Of a stretch of 64,000 nucleotides of DNA, positions 1 through 11,117 are shown piece after piece. Every line of letters starts with the position of its first letter. Position 1 is the stretch's first letter. Source of the DNA: Erodium maritimum. Taxonomy: Eukaryota; Streptophyta; Magnoliopsida; Geraniales; Geraniaceae. Below the pieces are notes generated by a model, which worked only from the letters and a program-made list of their open reading frames with translations, had not been told where the DNA came from and did not search any database. A program made the translations under genes and the position numbers. Where the stretch lies: positions 35,446,956 through 35,510,955 of the forward strand of contig OY997594.1 of the NCBI GenBank assembly GCA_963921825.1. Direction: 5' to 3'.

Positions 1-3000
1 TTCATGTTTTTAAACCCGATTTCATGTGCTAGCTATTTCATCTCTCGGGTGTATATTAAGTTCTAGGCTAGAGTTCATAAAATGCAAACTTGAGCCATTT
101 AGTGAAATTATATAGGATTTCCGATATTCACATGTCTTGATTTCCTATTGACGAGATAGAAATATGTGAGGGTGTGTTTTCTCGATTCTCTTGTGTGTTT
201 CAAGCCGACCAAACGATTTGGGGATTTTCCCATAATTGTTGTGTGCGCTATGTAGATTGATGTTTGGAGCGATCCATGATTCGATCTAGTGTGAGACCAG
301 ATTTAACTTTTATAGAATTTGCTTATGCCTGTGTATTACCAGAATATTGTGATTCAATGTTCTATATAGTTCGCCTTAATTATCGGTGACCATATTTATT
401 GTGGTGTTCGGTAGTTAGGAAGATTGAACTAGGCGTAGCTAAGTAGGTTTGTTGAATATTTTAGAGTTTACTTACGCTTGCGTATTACTAGAGTTTCGTG
501 ATTCGTTACTCTATTTAGTTCTACTTACTTACCGAACACATTTGTCATAAAAGGAAACATCGGGGTAGGTATTGGATAAAAAAATACATGAGGGTAGGTT
601 TCAGAAAAACTTGGCAAGTTGAGGGTATGCATTCGTCGTTTTCCCTTATATGTTTCCTTCCTATTTGTTCTTGTTCCTCTTCTCTAGCGACTCTCCCGCC
701 ATATGCATTTTACACACACTTTTCACCATTTTCACCTCAAAGGAAACTCGCTGCTTTCGTCATGTGTATAGCTAAAAAAAAGTAACAACAACCATTATCT
801 AGAGATTCCTTATACCTAAGTTATAAAGACTCCATGTGGGATTGCACGATACTTCACCGTGACTATACTTTCTTGTTGATAGTCATGTAAATTGCATGTA
901 TATTAAGTCTAGTTTGGGCATGACAACAACTACTTAACACCAAATCTCGTGGGTAAAAGATTTCGACCCAAAGCCTCAAAATGATCTTTAGACTCAATGT
1001 CTGGACACATTTCCTCTGAGAGCCCAAATGTACTCTATCAGTGAGTAGCCTCTATAAGAATTACATTGCAACCTCTGTCACCCAATTCCTTTCCCCATTT
1101 TGCTGCCCCAACCAATTTTCCTTGTATGTTCTCAACCAACCAATCAACCCCCTTTCGCTACATATATTGTTTCAGAGTAACCCTCATCCACACCCTCTAC
1201 AAGAGCCTCATTTTTCTCCATGATTCTCTAACAAAGCTCTGAAAGGCCTTCCTCGTATGACCTATTGTTTCGTAGAAAAATCTAAAGGTAAGGGATCATT
1301 CATATCAGGTCATCCGAAAAACGTGGTATTGACTTTCAACCAACGACATAAAGTTTTATCAAGGAAAATAGAAATCCAACTCGTAATTACTCCCTCCGCA
1401 AAAAAAGAAAGTCGGTTGGGTTTATTGCAAAAAAAAGCACACACCATTACCCCAATCTCCCTTTTTGTCATAAAAAACACATGAATATCATAGACATGAA
1501 TCCACATATCTAGGTATTCCAATGGAGTGGTCTTCCAATCAGTCCCCTATTCCACCCTTTACAAGATCAACTACATCTTGTTAAAAGGCCACAATCACCC
1601 TTTTGAGATTGCTCCTTTAAAAAAACTTTAAAGAGGAACTTGTTGTTCTTGGGGCTATGCAACTTCATACTTAAAAGGGTTATTTACAATTTGGTACTCA
1701 AATGTTTCGTCCACGAACGATTTGCCACCCTTATGTTTCAAATGACCAATTTGGTACCCAAATGATTTGTCCAAGGATGGAATTGGAATATTCCGTTACA
1801 AAACTAACAGAACATTCCTCCAAATCACCCATGTGCAGTTAAGTGGAGTGTGAAATGACATTTTTACCCTTCCTTATTATAGCCTTATAAATTGTACATA
1901 TGAAATTAATATTTTACCCTTGTTTAATAATAATAAATTTAAGAAATAATTATAAAATAAAAATAATAAAAACTTAAAACGTAACCTAAGATCAACTTTT
2001 AAAACAAAAGTCGTTTTAGTTATTTTCCTACCAAATTTGTTTCTCAAACTCCTCGATTCAAGACCGTTTTCACACAACCAGACGGATCCACAAGATCTGT
2101 TTCAACAAAGATCAGATTCGACAGTAGTTCGAAAAGCAAAACCAAAGGGAGAGGGAGGACTTTGATCGGAAACTGAACGATCACCGGCAGAAACGCCGGC
2201 GACCGTGGCCTCACCGTAGGGAACAGAAAAAGGGCGGCGGTGCGGTCTTGAGGTGGCGGAGCACGGTGGCCTCTCGCCCGTCTCAGATCTGGACCCGACG
2301 ACGGGGCTCGGGTTCGAGGGTTCCGAAGACGAGAAGGGGAGGAGGCGGCGGAGGCGGCCGTGGGAGGCGCAGTCTCGGGGATCTGGTGGCGGAGGCGGTC
2401 TCCGTGAGGGCGGCGAGGCGGATACGAGAGAGGGAGGGCTCGGCGGCGACGGTCGTGTCTGGAGAACTCTCCAGATCGGAGGAGAGGAGGGCACCGGAGC
2501 TCGCTGCCGGCGTCTTGGGGCTGGACGGGCGAGATCGACGGCAGGAAGAGGGCCGGAGAGGACGGCTCTGGGCGGTGGTGTTCGAGAAGGTGAGAGGGAA
2601 GGAACGGAGAGTGGGAGGCGACGTGGCCGGAGCTGGAGAGAGGGTCGCCAGAGAGGATGCAGATGGGAGAGAGAGAGAGGAGTCGGGAGAGAGGTTGCGT
2701 GAGGGTTGAAGAAACGAAGAAGAAGAGGAATGCAATCAGAAACCCTAATTTTAGGGTATTAAAAGGCGAGCCAGGCTTGGGCCTCAGAGGCGGAATGGGC
2801 TGCTCGGCCCAAACGTGAAGAAGAGGGCTGGGTCTGGCCGGGTTTGCTTGCCAGGCCTGGTCCGACTCTTACCTCTTTTTTTTTTGCTCTTCTCTTTCTT
2901 GTTATTATTATTTTTTTTAAAACGAATTAAAAATTAGATCGAATTTCGACCTCGTCTTTACCAAAACCGATTTAAATTTCAACCTCGACGTTCCGATCGA

Positions 3001-3111
3001 ATAAAATTTAATAAATAAATTTTTTTTACAGAGGCGGTCTTCACATATTAAGCTAAATTTAATATACTCTTAAATTTAGGAGTAGGAGTAATTCAACTAC
3101 TTAGTTCAAAG
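1..3111. repeat. Tandem duplicate, distal part of copy 1
   Basis: This stretch is repeated almost base for base at 6146-9260. I noticed only two substitutions and a few homopolymer-length changes. The identity stops sharply at 3111/9260. The copy begins before the window, so its left edge is unknown. Bases 1-1667 hold no gene I recognise, only short chance open frames. The remainder is a truncated Pack-MULE (see 1677-3111). Confidence 0.9.
1677..3111. mobile_element. Pack-MULE, right-truncated copy
   Basis: This matches 7823-9257 of the complete element. Its left terminal repeat and the preceding 9-bp TACTTAAAA (1668-1676) are present. It stops at 3111, the duplication breakpoint, so the right terminal repeat is missing. 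It includes the same GC-rich captured segment (about 2074-2750). Confidence 0.75.
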
Positions 3112-3339
3112 AATTTATTCTTATTATCTAAGTCTCTATGCCAATAATTTAACTCGGTTAGTCTTAGAACATTTATAATTGCATGTTGTAGTTACCAAAT
3201 CTTTCAAGGAAGGTATAACATAAAGGTTAATTTTTTTACTTCTAAAAAATAATGAAGTAAATCGTTCCATGAGTGAACAAATATTTTATTCATTATATCA
3301 TTGAATAGATTATTGTATAGTATCGAGGGAAAATAAATC

Positions 3340-3690
3340 AATATTTAGGATTCCCTTATATGTAAATACCCAAAATTTTATGTCTAATACTCCATGGATC
3401 GTTCCAACTGTAGTGGAACTAAAATCAATTTAAGTGTGAATAGTATGGGAGAAACTCTATCTTTTCTAACCTATTCCACGCGTGCAATTTATTCTCTGTC
3501 AATACATCCTGTAATTTGTACTTGAATTTCTTTTGCATAGGCTTTTTCCGCTAATTAAATAGTTTTTTCCGTTGTTTTGTAAAATGAAACTCTGTTATTT
3601 AATTGGTCAGATAGAAAGGCAGCAACAATTTTAGGGTTTATATAAGGATTTTCAGCTTTTCTAATAACAATCTTCAGGTCTCGGTTTCCT
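3340..3690 (-). pseudogene. rps3: Plastid ribosomal protein S3 fragment (nuclear plastid DNA)
   Basis: Minus-strand translation gives a recognisable C-terminal half of chloroplast ribosomal protein S3. A stretch like NPYINPKIVAAFLSDQLNNR is followed by VQITGCIDRE, IARVE and, after a frame change, GVLDIKFWVF, in the order of the plastid protein. In-frame stops and at least one frameshift interrupt it, so it cannot encode a ribosomal protein. S3 normally belongs to the small ribosomal subunit in chloroplasts. Here it is an old plastid-to-nucleus transfer lying just inside the left edge of the duplicated unit. The AT-rich sequence down to 3112 may be the adjacent plastid spacer, but I could not confirm that. 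Confidence 0.75.
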
Positions 3691-3749
3691 GAGTAGCACT
3701 TTTATGTGGATCGTATGAATAAAATTTACAAAAAAAAATGATCTATGAA

Positions 3750-3834
3750 CTAGGGGCGAAACCAGAATGGTATATGGTCTTTTACAAAATAATCGGCGGC
3801 TACCCCTAAAATAAATTCCTGGTTCCGCCCCTGA
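3750..3834. mobile_element. Short inverted-repeat element (MITE-like)
   Basis: Two inverted arms, near 3750-3767 (CTAGGGGCGAAACCAGAA) and 3816-3834 (TTCCTGGTTCCGCCCCTGA), flank about 50 bp. The imperfect arms resemble termini of small plant DNA transposons. No convincing target duplication was seen, so the family is not assigned. Confidence 0.4.
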
Positions 3835-3907
3835 ACTTAGGGGAATTTTTTACCACCAAAGGCCATAACAAAGATGATCCAAGGAGTTCTCAAGTATCCA
3901 TGAGCCT

Positions 3908-3969
3908 CCCACCATCTCCAATTTCTTCATTTTCATGAGTTGAAGTTTTGGAGAGTTGGAGATGGTGGG
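3908..3969. repeat. 14-bp perfect inverted repeat (hairpin)
   Basis: CCCACCATCTCCAA at 3908-3921 is exactly complementary to TTGGAGATGGTGGG at 3956-3969, giving a hairpin with a 34-base loop. No function can be inferred from this alone. Confidence 0.6.
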
Positions 3970-4272
3970 TTTGCAAGCTAGGGGAGTTTTTGATTGGGTA
4001 ACTCAACCCAATCCCAGTTCTAATCTCTACTCTTCCCTATTTTGTTGTAAAAATTGTTTTTTGTGGTATGCTTGAGTAGGATTTGGAATCCATGACCTTG
4101 GATTTTAATCCTTGGTCATTGGTGTTGTGTAATTGTTGATTTCTTTTGAATTGATGCATGAGTTTATGGTTGATTTGATGTTGGTGGTGTTTATGACATC
4201 ATTTTGTGGTTTTGAGCTTAAATAACATCCACTTGCTTGTATAGTTTTTACCTAAACAATTGGCTCTCTCTA

Positions 4273-4881
4273 ATGGCTCTCCCGTTTCCAGCCTTTGTCT
4301 CGGTTCTGGTGGAGTACTACCGTGACTATTGTTCGGTGATAGCTGGGGCTTTATCTGGTGATGGCAAAGGCGACGTCAAAGGGATAGCGAGGAAGAAGAA
4401 GTCAAAAGCAAGGGCTGCAGTAGAGGTCAAGGCTCGGGATCCGCCCCGTCGGAATCTGTCGTCCGGTGAGGAAAAAAGGGTGAATGTTGTAGATGGGGGC
4501 ATGGATTCGCAGCCAAATCTGATCGCAATGAAGGCATATGGTAAGTCAGGTCCGGTCTCGGAGGCTGTTTCTACGAAGAACTCGAAAGGTGCTTCGTATT
4601 CCGCTCCATCTGAGTCGTCTCCGAGTCGATGTCGCTCTCTTTCTCACGAAATTTTCATTTGTAACCTTCCATATGAAACCTCGGAAGATTGGGTACGCAA
4701 GGTTTTTGGCGCATTCAGATCGATAATGAATTGGTCTGTTTTGAGACGTTCGAACAGAGGTGGGAGATTCTTCGGGTTTTTCACTTTCCTGACGTCATCT
4801 GCAGCGGTTGAAGCTATGGAAAGTATGAACGGGTTTATAGTCAAAGGATATGTACTTTTCGTGGCAGTAGCTCGCTCTTGA
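4273..4881 (+). CDS. RRM-domain protein of a LINE-like element
   Basis: A 202-codon frame from the first in-frame ATG. The N-terminal 120 residues are basic and Ser-rich, with a KKKSKARA patch. Residues about 125-202 form an RNA-recognition motif: the RNP2-like strand is IFICNL, the RNP1-like strand is GRFFGFFTF, and the usual spacing and a final beta strand (VLFVAVA) are present. RRMs at the start of plant LINE first ORFs bind the element RNA. I infer the same role because the gene sits inside a retrotransposed segment with target duplications. The stop at 4881 may be genuine or a decay mutation, since related low-complexity coding sequence continues downstream. A captured host RRM gene is an alternative. 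Confidence 0.6.
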   Translation: MALPFPAFVSVLVEYYRDYCSVIAGALSGDGKGDVKGIARKKKSKARAAVEVKARDPPRRNLSSGEEKRVNVVDGGMDSQPNLIAMKAYGKSGPVSEAVSTKNSKGASYSAPSESSPSRCRSLSHEIFICNLPYETSEDWVRKVFGAFRSIMNWSVLRRSNRGGRFFGFFTFLTSSAAVEAMESMNGFIVKGYVLFVAVARS

Positions 4882-4887
4882 GCTTCA

Positions 4888-5855
4888 ATGTCCGACTTGG
4901 AAGAGAAAAACAAAGCCTCATCCGGCATGGAAGAGAAGAATAGAGAATCTCGGGAGACGTCTCTCTCGCGTCCCATTGATGTTGTGTTGGATGAATCTCC
5001 TAAAGACGTGGATGCGAGATTGATTTCGGACGTGAATAGTGTACCTACCGCCGATGTTACGGCCGACGATGATGTTGGTTCATCTCCGACTCGTGATTTG
5101 GGCGGATTGGATTTTCAAATCTCCCATCAATCTCGGGGGCTACCGCTGATTTGGATATCAATCTCGTATATGGCGTGGTGGATTCTGCAAATCCGATTGT
5201 GTTCCCAGATTTGTCGCGCGAGAACGATGGAGCGTACGACGTCGTCCCTCATGTATTGGGATCCAGCCCACCTGATTCAACGTTGAGCTCAGCCCAGGTT
5301 TTGGAGGGATTAAACACGGTAGTGATGAAATCAGGCCCATCCGAAAAGGCCCAGCTGGCCTGTGAGGATCCTTGTCTGGTTGGTATTTTTAACCGACTCA
5401 AGACGGATTTGGGCCTGGCAGTTTCCTCTATGGGCTCGAGTTTAGTAGCTAAGGACAAAGTCGGTCCACTTAAGGAGGAAATTCCTCGGGGTGGCGAAAC
5501 GATTTTGGGCACCGGGATTCAAGGTAGTCCATGGAAGGAAGCCCTGGCCAAAGTTCCAGTCTCTGGGGTTGAGCAAAAGAAACGTGGACGCCCAAAGAAG
5601 GGTCTGTCAAAGTTTACTGCTCAACCAATGGTTGTTTACAAGACATGAGCCATGACTTCTGCTGATACAGGGGATAAACCAGGACGGTTTATTGTGGACG
5701 TTGCGAAAAAAGATAGCACGGGTAATTGGAGTTATAGTTCGAAAGTTGGGAAAAAGGTAGTTGACTTATGTTCTTTGGCGCTCGATCAGTACAAGTGGAC
5801 TCCGAGGGCAGGAAGGACGAGGATTACCTTGAACTGTTTTCAGATAAAGCTCTAA
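4888..5855 (+). pseudogene. Remnant of the LINE-like ORF downstream of the RRM
   Basis: Overlapping open frames at 4888-5286, 5151-5648 and 5652-5855 look like one former reading frame broken by frameshifts and stops. They are rich in Ser, Asp and Pro and include an AT-hook-like KKRGRPKKG near 5577-5603. I recognise no catalytic domain. Hydrophilic linkers of this kind often follow the RRM in plant LINE ORFs, so I read this as decayed element sequence and not as a host gene. Confidence 0.4.
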
Positions 5856-7822
5856 CCCCTGTTCCGTTGTCCAACCGGTTCACATGTTTGAACCCGGTAG
5901 GAAGTATGTCAGGTGTATGTTTGCACCCTGTTTTGTTTTTGCTTTTGTCTTCGCTCTATGGAGCTGTATCGGTAAGAGGAAAAGGTCTTTTTGATTCTTT
6001 TCTTGCTTTGTTCTATATTCTTATAGAACAATTGCCTAATAAATTTTTGCTTATAAAAAAACATCCACTTTCTTGTATGGGTATATAATCTATATTTAAG
6101 CCAAATGATGTTCAAGCATGATTCTCTTACTTTGTGTTTGATAATTTCATGTTTTTAAACCCGATTTCATGTGCTAGCTATTTCATCTCTCGGGTGTATA
6201 TTAAGTTCTAGGCTAGAGTTCATAAAATGCAAACTTGAGCCATTTAGTGAAATTATATAGGATTTCCGATATTCACATGTCTTGATTTCCTATTGACGAG
6301 ATAGAAATATGTGAGGGTGTGTTTTCTCGATTCTCTTGTGTGTTTCAAGCCGACCAAACGATTTGGGGATTTTCCCATAATTGTTGTGTGCGCTATGTAG
6401 ATTGATGTTTGGAGCGATCCATGATTCGATCTAGTGTGAGACCAGATTTAACTTTTATAGAATTTGCTTATGCCTGTGTATTACCAGAATATTGTGATTC
6501 AATGTTCTATATAGTTCGCCTTAATTATCGGTGACCATATTTATTGTGGTGTTCGGTAGTTAGGAAGATTGAACTAGGCGTAGCTAAGTAGGTTTGTTGA
6601 ATATTTTAGAGTTTACTTACGCTTGCGTATTACTAGAGTTTCGTGATTCGTTACTCTATTTAGTTCTACTTACTTACCGAACACATTTGTCATAAAAGGA
6701 AACATCGGGGTAGGTATTGGATAAAAAAATACATGAGGGTAGGTTTCAGAAAAACTTGGCAAGTTGAGGGTATGCATTCGTCGTTTTCCCTTATATGTTT
6801 CCTTCCTATTTGTTCTTGTTCCTCTTCTCTAGCGACTCTCCCGCCATATGCATTTTACACACACTTTTCACCATTTTCACCTCAAAGGAAACTCGCTGCT
6901 TTCGTCATGTGTATAGCTAAAAAAAAGTAACAACAACCATTATCTAGAGATTCCTTATACCTAAGTTATAAAGACTCCATGTGGGATTGCACGATACTTC
7001 ACCGTGACTATACTTTCTTGTTGATAGTCATGTAAATTGCATGTATATTAAGTCTAGTTTGGGCATGACAACAACTACTTAACACCAAATCTCGTGGGTA
7101 AAAGATTTCGACCCAAAGCCTCAAAATGATCTTTAGACTCAATGTCTGGACACATTTCCTCTGAGAGCCCAAATGTACTCTATCAGTGAGTAGCCTCTAT
7201 AAGAATTACATTGCAACCTCTGTCACCCAATTCCTTTCCCCATTTTGCTGCCCCAACCAATTTTCCTTGTATGTTCTCAACCAACCAATCAACCCCCTTT
7301 CGCTACATATATTGTTTCAGAGTAACCCTCATCCACACCCTCTACAAGAGCCTCATTTTTTCTCCATGATTCTCTAACAAAGCTCTGAAAGGCCTTCCTC
7401 GTATGACCTATTGTTTCGTAGAAAAATCTAAAGGTAAGGGATCATTCATATCAGGTCATCCGAAAAACGTGGTATTGACTTTCAACCAACGACATAAAGT
7501 TTTATCAAGGAAAATAGAAATCCAACTCGTAATTACTCCCTCCGCAAAAAAAGAAAGTCGGTTGGGTTTATTGCAAAAAAAAGCACACACCATTACCCCA
7601 ATCTCCCTTTTTGTCATAAAAAACACATGAATATCATAGACATGAATCCACATATCTAGGTATTCCAATGGAGTGGTCTTCCAATCAGTCCCCTATTCCA
7701 CCCTTTACAAGATCAACTACATCTTGTTAAAAGGCCACAATCACCCTTTTGAGATTGCTCCTTTAAAAAAACTTTAAAGAGGAACTTGTTGTTCTTGGGG
7801 CTATGCAACTTCATACTTAAAA

Positions 7823-9874
7823 GGGTTATTTACAATTTGGTACTCAAATGTTTCGTCCACGAACGATTTGCCACCCTTATGTTTCAAATGACCAATTTGG
7901 TACCCAAATGATTTGTCCAAGGATGGAATTGGAATATTCCGTTACAAAACTAACAGAACATTCCTCCAAATCACCCATGTGCAGTTAAGTGGAGTGTGAA
8001 ATGACATTTTTACCCTTCCTTATTATAGCCTTATAAATTGTACATATGAAATTAATATTTTACCCTTGTTTAATAATAATAAATTTAAGAAATAATTATA
8101 AAATAAAAATAATAAAAACTTAAAACGTAACCTAAGATCAACTTTTAAAACAAAAGTCGTTTTAGTTATTTTCCTACCAAATTTGTTTCTCAAACTCCTC
8201 GATTCAAGACCGTTTTCACACAACCAGACGGATCCACAAGATCTGTTTCAACAAAGATCAGATTCGACAGTAGTTCGAAAAGCAAAACCAAAGGGAGAGG
8301 GAGGACTTTGATCGGAAACTGAACGATCACCGGCAGAAACGCCGGCGACCGTGGCCTCACCGTAGGGAACAGAAAAAGGGCGGCGGTGCGGTCTTGAGGT
8401 GGCGGAGCACGGTGGCCTCTCGCCCGTCTCAGATCTGGACCCGACGACGGGGCTCGGGTTCGAGGGTTCCGAAGACGAGAAGGGGAGGAGGCGGCGGAGG
8501 CGGCCGTGGGAGGCGCAGTCTCGGGGATCTGGTGGCGGAGGCGGTCTCCGTGAGGGCGGCGAGGCGGATACGAGAGAGGGAGGGCTCGGCGGCGACGGTC
8601 GTGTCTGGAGAACTCTCCAGATCGGAGGAGAGGAGGGCACCGGAGCTCGCTGCCGGCGTCTTGGGGCTGGACGGGCGAGATCGACGGCAGGAAGAGGGCC
8701 GGAGAGGACGGCTCTGGGCGGTGGTGTTCGAGAAGGTGAGAGGGAAGGAACGGAGAGTGGGAGGCGACGTGGCCGGAGCTGGAGAGAGGGTCGCCAGAGA
8801 GGATGAAGATGGGAGAGAGAGAGAGGAGTCGGGAGAGAGGTTGCGTGAGGGTTGAAGAAACGAAGAAGAAGAGGAATGCAATCAGAAACCCTAATTTTAG
8901 GGTATTAAAAGGCGAGCCAGGCTTGGGCCTCAGAGGCGGAATGGGCCGCTCGGCCCAAACGTGAAGAAGAGGGCTGGGTCTGGCCGGGTTTGCTTGCCAG
9001 GCCTGGTCCGACTCTTACCTCTTTTTTTTTTTTTGCTCTTCTCTTTCTTGTTATTATTATTTTTTTTAAAACGAATTAAAAATTAGATCGAATTTCGACC
9101 TCGTCTTTACCAAAACCGATTTAAATTTCAACCTCGACGTTCCGATCGAATAAAATTTAATAAATAAATTTTTTTTACAGAGGCGGTCTTCACATATTAA
9201 GCTAAATTTAATATACTCTTAAATTTAGGAGTAGGAGTAATTCAACTACTTAGTTCAAAGGATTCAATTAGATACTTAATTTTTTGATTTGTGGTGGGAT
9301 TCAAAACACAAATTTCTGTTGTTATCGGATTTGGTTTTGTGAATGAACATGAATTTGAAAAAAATCAGATTAAGTTTTTTTTTTTTAAATTTCTGAATGA
9401 ACATGAACGGAAAGAAAAGAAAATAAATGCATTTGATTTTTTTGTAAAACTGAACAAAAAATGAAAAATGAAAAAAAAATGAAAAATCAAATAAGAAATA
9501 TAGTATTTATAAATTAATAATAAAATTTAAAAATACAATAATTAATTAATAATAAACTAATTTTATAAGAATTAACATAAGAAAAATATTTATGAAAATT
9601 TTAAAAAGTAAAATAATTGAATTTGTTAAAATTTCAAAAAGTAAAATAAATAAGAATTAATAAAGAAATTAACGATTTTATAAATAATTAATTAAAATAT
9701 TAATGAAATTAAATCTAGTGAAAGGGTAAAACAATCTTTTTACACTTAAGTCAAAAGTCAACTAAAATGATATAGGGTAAAATGGTCTTTTCACTTTGGT
9801 CTGTTAGTTTTTTAACCCCATTAACCCAAATCATTCGTGGACGAAACATATGGGTACCTAATCGTAGATAACCC
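7823..9874. mobile_element. Pack-MULE (2052 bp, complete)
   Basis: The left end reads GGGTTATTTACAATTTGGTA. The right end, on the other strand, reads GGGTTATCTACGATTAGGTA. Similarity continues inward through GTTTCGTCCACGAA and AAAACTAACAGA. Both ends are flanked by the same 9 bp, TACTTAAAA (7814-7822 and 9875-9883), the size typical of Mutator-like elements. There is no transposase; the interior carries a GC-rich gene-like fragment, which defines a Pack-MULE. The interior right part (9261-9720) is very AT-rich and has no gene. Confidence 0.85.
8220..8895 (-). other. GC-rich captured gene fragment inside the Pack-MULE
   Basis: This block is far more GC-rich than its surroundings and ends with an AAACCCTAA-type motif, as at the 5' end of many plant genes read on the minus strand. 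Open frames exist in several phases on both strands (for example 8429-8881 and 8248-8640 on the minus strand), but all are low-complexity Arg/Gly or Ser/Pro/Arg translations, and I recognise no protein. I infer a captured 5' gene end, as Pack-MULEs prefer. The source gene is unknown. The same block lies at about 2074-2750 in the truncated copy. Confidence 0.45.
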
Positions 9875-10965
9875 TACTTAAAATGATAATCTTTCACTCA
9901 TTTAAGCGATTTTGTCCTCTTTTTATTCTCTTTTATTATACTTTATTCACTAGATATGACCGTGGTTATATTTTTTTTGGTGATCTTAGACTCGAATAGA
10001 GGATTTTTGAAGCGTTTCTTGAAGTTAAAGAAATTACTTGCAAGCAATGGATCAAGTCATATTGTGTAAAAAGAGGAGCAAGTCTCATTGGTAGTGGGTC
10101 AAAGCACACGAGGGCGTGTGTTGTAAGCCATTGTAGCACTATTTGGGTCGTGTATAAGCACATGGGCCAGAGGGAAGGCCCACTAGTCACGTGTTTCGAC
10201 CCATTAGCTTATGTTTTGCCTAAATGAAATTTCAGTAGCTAGTTTTTCGTGTGTGTTTTTTTATGGGTATAAAAAGAATGCCCGGATATTTTGTTTGTTT
10301 GGCTGTTGTAAGCCATCATGGAAGATTAGGAAAAAAAAAGAAGGAAGTGGAAGAAAAATAAGATGGTAAAGGTGAAACTTAAGAATAGGCGAGTCTCAAC
10401 TCTAATAATGTATACGTATCATTTACTCTCTTTTAATATATATTTTTCTCTTCTTATTTCATATTCCTTATGAGCTAAACACTTGTTTTTAGGGCATGAT
10501 CAGTTTTTTGTTTGTTTATGACTTTTTATCTTTATTTTTGTATGAAAGTTGCACACGAGGATTTCTCAGTAAGGTGTTGGTTGATCTCACATGGAATTAT
10601 TGATAATGATTGTATTCAAGCAAGATAAGACAATGTATTGTCACTATCCAATATCTATATATATGTCCAAGTACGTAGCATGGAAGTGGTTGAATTATAG
10701 GAAGTTTAAATGGAAAAATGGTAAACAAAGTGAAGAAAATAAGAAATGACGATCTAGATAGAGCAAGCAATGATGATTTATTCAGATAAAACAAGATATT
10801 TATGCACCGAGCACGCCTCCATACCTATGCTCTATGTCGCTCATCGCTCCTCGTCACTACCGTAAGCTACAAATCTACCGCCGGATGCCGCCGCCGCAAG
10901 CTACAAATACGGCAAACCACGGGAGCTTCCACCGATCTCTTTTTTTCTTCTTCTTCAAATTTTGG

Positions 10966-11117
10966 GGCCTAGAGTTTTTGATTTGAGGCTGAGAGTTTGG
11001 ATTTGGGATTGAGAGTTTGGATTTGAAGTTGAGGGTTTCTGATTTAGGACTTAGGGTTTTGATTTGGAATTGAGAGTTTTTTTATTTGAGGCTGAGGGTT
11101 CAGATTTGAAGACAGTA
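10966..11117. repeat. Degenerate direct repeat (GAGAGTTTGGATTTG-like units)
   Basis: About six loosely conserved units of 20-30 bp alternate 'gatttg(a/g)g' with 'tgag(a/g)gttt'. Some units read AGGGTTT, but spacing and sequence drift exclude a telomeric array. Confidence 0.5.

Larger units (their letters stand above)
4243..6059 (+). mobile_element. LINE-derived non-LTR insertion lacking reverse transcriptase
   Basis: The segment is flanked by a 19-bp target duplication with one mismatch (4224-4242 and 6060-6078: AACATCCACTTGCTTGTAT against AACATCCACTTTCTTGTAT). Its right end is AT-rich, with an AATAAA-type signal near 6038 and a run of A. These are marks of target-primed insertion of an RNA copy. 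It encodes an RRM-domain protein followed by broken frames rich in Ser, Asp and Pro. No endonuclease or reverse transcriptase was seen, so it would depend on a complete LINE. It is either an internally deleted LINE or a non-autonomous derivative. Confidence 0.65.
3112..9260. repeat. Tandem duplicate, complete copy 2 (6149-bp unit)
   Basis: If the 1-3111/6146-9260 identity is a tandem duplication, the unit runs from the breakpoint at 3112 to 9260, where the sequence leaves the repeat. The unit contains a plastid rps3 remnant, a MITE-like inverted repeat, a LINE-derived insertion, an unrecognised 1.7-kb stretch (6146-7813) and the left two thirds of a Pack-MULE. The rival model, a pair of long LTRs, is less likely: the 9260 edge falls inside a Pack-MULE with matching termini, and no TG/CA ends, primer-binding site or polyprotein were seen. 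An assembly duplication cannot be excluded from sequence alone. Confidence 0.65.

Noticed and set aside
2102-2735. Several long open frames on both strands of the GC-rich block (also 8248-8881)
   Set aside because: Translations in all phases are low-complexity Arg/Gly or Ser/Pro, a by-product of base composition. No frame has a recognisable domain or a clear gene structure.
1-9260. A long-terminal-repeat retrotransposon with 3.1-kb LTRs
   Set aside because: No TG/CA termini, primer-binding site, polypurine tract or polyprotein lies between the copies, and the right edge of the repeat falls within a Pack-MULE with intact ends beyond it.
10966-11117. Interstitial telomere repeat (AGGGTTT-like words)
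   Set aside because: Only scattered AGGGTTT words in drifting 20-30-bp units, not a regular 7-bp array.
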